This document shows, in pieces, positions 62,594 to 64,000 of a stretch of 64,000 bases of DNA. A program made the position numbers and the translations under genes. Every line of letters begins with the position of its first letter. The stretch's first letter is position 1. Below the pieces are notes generated by a model, which was given only the letters and a program-made list of their open reading frames with translations, was not told the DNA's origin and did not search any database. Source of the DNA: Kribbella jiaozuonensis (GTDB lineage: Bacteria > Actinomycetota > Actinomycetes > Propionibacteriales > Kribbellaceae); contig NZ_SZPZ01000006.1 of assembly GCF_005233875.1 (NCBI RefSeq), positions 186,001 through 250,000 on the forward strand, written 5' to 3'.

Positions 62594-63532
62594 GTGACGA
62601 GTCTGTGGGGGACCGGGTCGGCGGCCGACCGGGAGTTGCTGGATGCGGGGGAGAGTGCGCGGATCTTCCGCGACCTGATCGTGCCCGACCAGCTCGGCGG
62701 GAGCCGGCAGGAGCAGCCGGTGGTGGTGCTCGTCGGCGGTCAGCCGGGTGACGGCAAAGCCACGATCACGGCGCTGGTCGCCGCGATCCTGCGCCACCGC
62801 GGTCGTCCGATCATCCTCAACCCGGCCGCCTACGAGCCGTACCACCCACGCTTCTACCAGCCGATCACCGACGTACCGCCGACGCCGAGCGAGGACGTCG
62901 AGGCCGAGGGGCGGCGTTGGTACGCGATGGCCGAGGCGCACGTGCTCGAGCAGCGGTACGACGCGATCGTCGAGACCGAGCTCCTCGACCCGGACGCGTT
63001 CGCCGACTCGGCCCAGCGCTTCAAGGCCGCCGGGTACCAGGTCGAGGTCGCGATCCTCGCAGTACCTGAGGCCCTCAGCCGACTCGGCGTCCTCGAGCGT
63101 CACCTGCGCGGTCTGGAGGCGTACGGGTTCGCCCGGCTCGCACCGCAAAGCGTCCACGACGCCGGGTACGCCGGTGTACTGCGTGCCGCCGAGCTGATCG
63201 ACGCGGGCGAGTGGACCGACCGGATCGCCGTACTGCGTCCGGACGGGCAGTTGCTGTACGGCAACCAGCGCACCGCCGACGGGCAGTGGCAGCGGCCGGT
63301 GCGGACCGCCGAGGCGATCACGTACGAGCGGGACCGGCCGTGGACCGTGGTGGAGTCGCGGAACTTCCTGGAGACCGCTTCGCAGGTCGCCCGGATCGGG
63401 CTGGCGGCGCCGGTGCAGTGGATTCGCGACGAGTCGGTCGAAGGCGGAAAGACGGTGACCGCGATGGCGCGGTCGCGGTTGCATCCGGACGCGGTGACGT
63501 TGCATATCGCAACGGCCGGCACGCAGCAGTAG
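62594..63532 (+). CDS. Zeta-toxin-like kinase-fold protein with degenerate motifs
   Basis: The 312-residue protein resembles the zeta/PezT family of P-loop kinases, which phosphorylate UDP-N-acetylglucosamine. The P-loop is 'GQPGDGKAT': Lys55 is present, but Ala56 stands where Ser or Thr is expected. The following 'NPAAYEPYHP' resembles the zeta 'D-x5-HP' region, but the substrate-activating Asp is Ala78. Hence it may be inactive or have another substrate. The C-terminal half has 'VHDAGYAGVLRAAELI', typical of actinobacterial zeta-like proteins. The acidic gene directly upstream is its likely partner. Confidence 0.8.
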   Translation: MTSLWGTGSAADRELLDAGESARIFRDLIVPDQLGGSRQEQPVVVLVGGQPGDGKATITALVAAILRHRGRPIILNPAAYEPYHPRFYQPITDVPPTPSEDVEAEGRRWYAMAEAHVLEQRYDAIVETELLDPDAFADSAQRFKAAGYQVEVAILAVPEALSRLGVLERHLRGLEAYGFARLAPQSVHDAGYAGVLRAAELIDAGEWTDRIAVLRPDGQLLYGNQRTADGQWQRPVRTAEAITYERDRPWTVVESRNFLETASQVARIGLAAPVQWIRDESVEGGKTVTAMARSRLHPDAVTLHIATAGTQQ

Positions 63533-63622
63533 GAGACGTCGCCCACATCCTGGCCACCCGCGACGCCGCCGACGGCGCCCAGCGATTACCGTGGTGGATC
63601 CTCAGGATGGAGGCGGGAGACG

Positions 63623-64000
63623 GTGTCACAGTCGGTCAATGGACTGCTACAGCAGGATTCGGCGCTGCTCTGGCATCCGTACTCGTCGCTCACCGAGCCG
63701 TCGCCGGTCAGGCTGGTCCGGGGCGCGTCCGGCGTGCGCCTGCAGTTGGACGACGGTGCCGGCGGGACGGTCGAGGCGATCGACGCGATGGCGTCCTGGT
63801 GGTGCATGATCCACGGCTACCGGAACCCGGTGCTCGACGCCGCGGTGAAGAGCCAGGTCGACGACTTCAGCCACGTGATGTTCGGCGGGCTCACCCACGA
63901 GCCGGCGATCCGGCTGGCCGAGCGGCTGGTCGAGATCACGCCTGCGCCGCTGCGGCATGTGTTCTTCTGCGACTCGGGCTCGGTCTCGGTCGAGGTCGCG
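63623..64000 (+). CDS. bioA: Adenosylmethionine-8-amino-7-oxononanoate aminotransferase, N-terminal part
   Basis: The visible 126 codons run off the window edge. They encode 'LWHPYSSL', 'MASWWCMIHGYRNPVLDAA', 'DDFSHVMFGGLTHEPA' and 'CDSGSVSVEVA', a clear match to BioA, the PLP enzyme that makes 7,8-diaminopelargonic acid in biotin synthesis. GTG at 63623 is preceded by a GGAGG-rich stretch. It lies 90 bases after the zeta-like gene. More biotin genes (bioF, bioD) may follow beyond the window. Confidence 0.93.
   Translation, partial: MSQSVNGLLQQDSALLWHPYSSLTEPSPVRLVRGASGVRLQLDDGAGGTVEAIDAMASWWCMIHGYRNPVLDAAVKSQVDDFSHVMFGGLTHEPAIRLAERLVEITPAPLRHVFFCDSGSVSVEVA

Overview
The window is about 64 kb of high-GC actinobacterial chromosome. 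Gene order and content point to a relative of Mycobacterium in the Propionibacteriales/Nocardioides group; Kribbella is my guess, from recall of gene style only. Supporting signs are alr-tsaE-tsaB-rimI-tsaD-groES-groEL1-sigD-rsdA-guaB-guaB3-choD-like synteny, a His-tailed GroEL1, a DinB/maleylpyruvate-isomerase-type protein, BsaP beside BioB, many GTG starts, and long runs of genes joined by 4-bp ATGA or GTGA overlaps. No tRNA, rRNA, insertion sequence or CRISPR array was seen.

Region 1 (1-15.1 kb) looks like a compact, non-modular biosynthetic cluster. A rightward operon encodes the tail of a PhyH-type dioxygenase, a DUF3050 putative diiron protein, the alpha and beta subunits of a 2-oxo-acid dehydrogenase E1, and an ATP-grasp-like ligase. 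A leftward operon encodes an adenylate-forming enzyme, an MFS exporter and an SGNH hydrolase. A second rightward operon encodes a secreted SGNH esterase, a P450, an HSL-type hydrolase, a hydroxymandelate-oxidase-like flavoenzyme and an HpgT/PglE-like aminotransferase, followed by another MFS exporter. Together these suggest an arylglycine-like or related alpha-amino acid that is activated, amidated and exported. No NRPS or PKS is visible.

Region 2 (15-28 kb) is mixed. It holds pantothenate kinase, a GH67 alpha-glucuronidase with its LacI regulator and matching operators, acpS and nnrE/nnrD. It also holds a nitrilase-like protein of unknown role with a VOC protein and a divergent MmyB-type regulator, and a heterodimeric ABC exporter with one degenerate ATP site behind a CRP-like palindrome.

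Region 3 (28-34 kb) encodes exported proteins: a multidomain PIG-L deacetylase, a META lipoprotein and a GH12 glycanase.

Region 4 (34-58.7 kb) is the conserved core locus: alr, the t6A genes (with a GNAT-TsaE fusion), tandem CIRCE elements ahead of groES and groEL1, SigD with its anti-sigma factor RsdA, guaB and guaB3, then succinate-semialdehyde dehydrogenase and a ChoD-like GMC oxidoreductase. A few hydrolases, acetyltransferases and regulators are inserted.

Region 5 (58.7-64 kb) starts with a strongly structured non-coding stretch, probably a minus-strand small RNA. Then come bioB-bsaP, a MiaA-like gene with a basic tail, a small basic protein, an acidic protein paired with a degenerate zeta-toxin-like protein, and the start of bioA.
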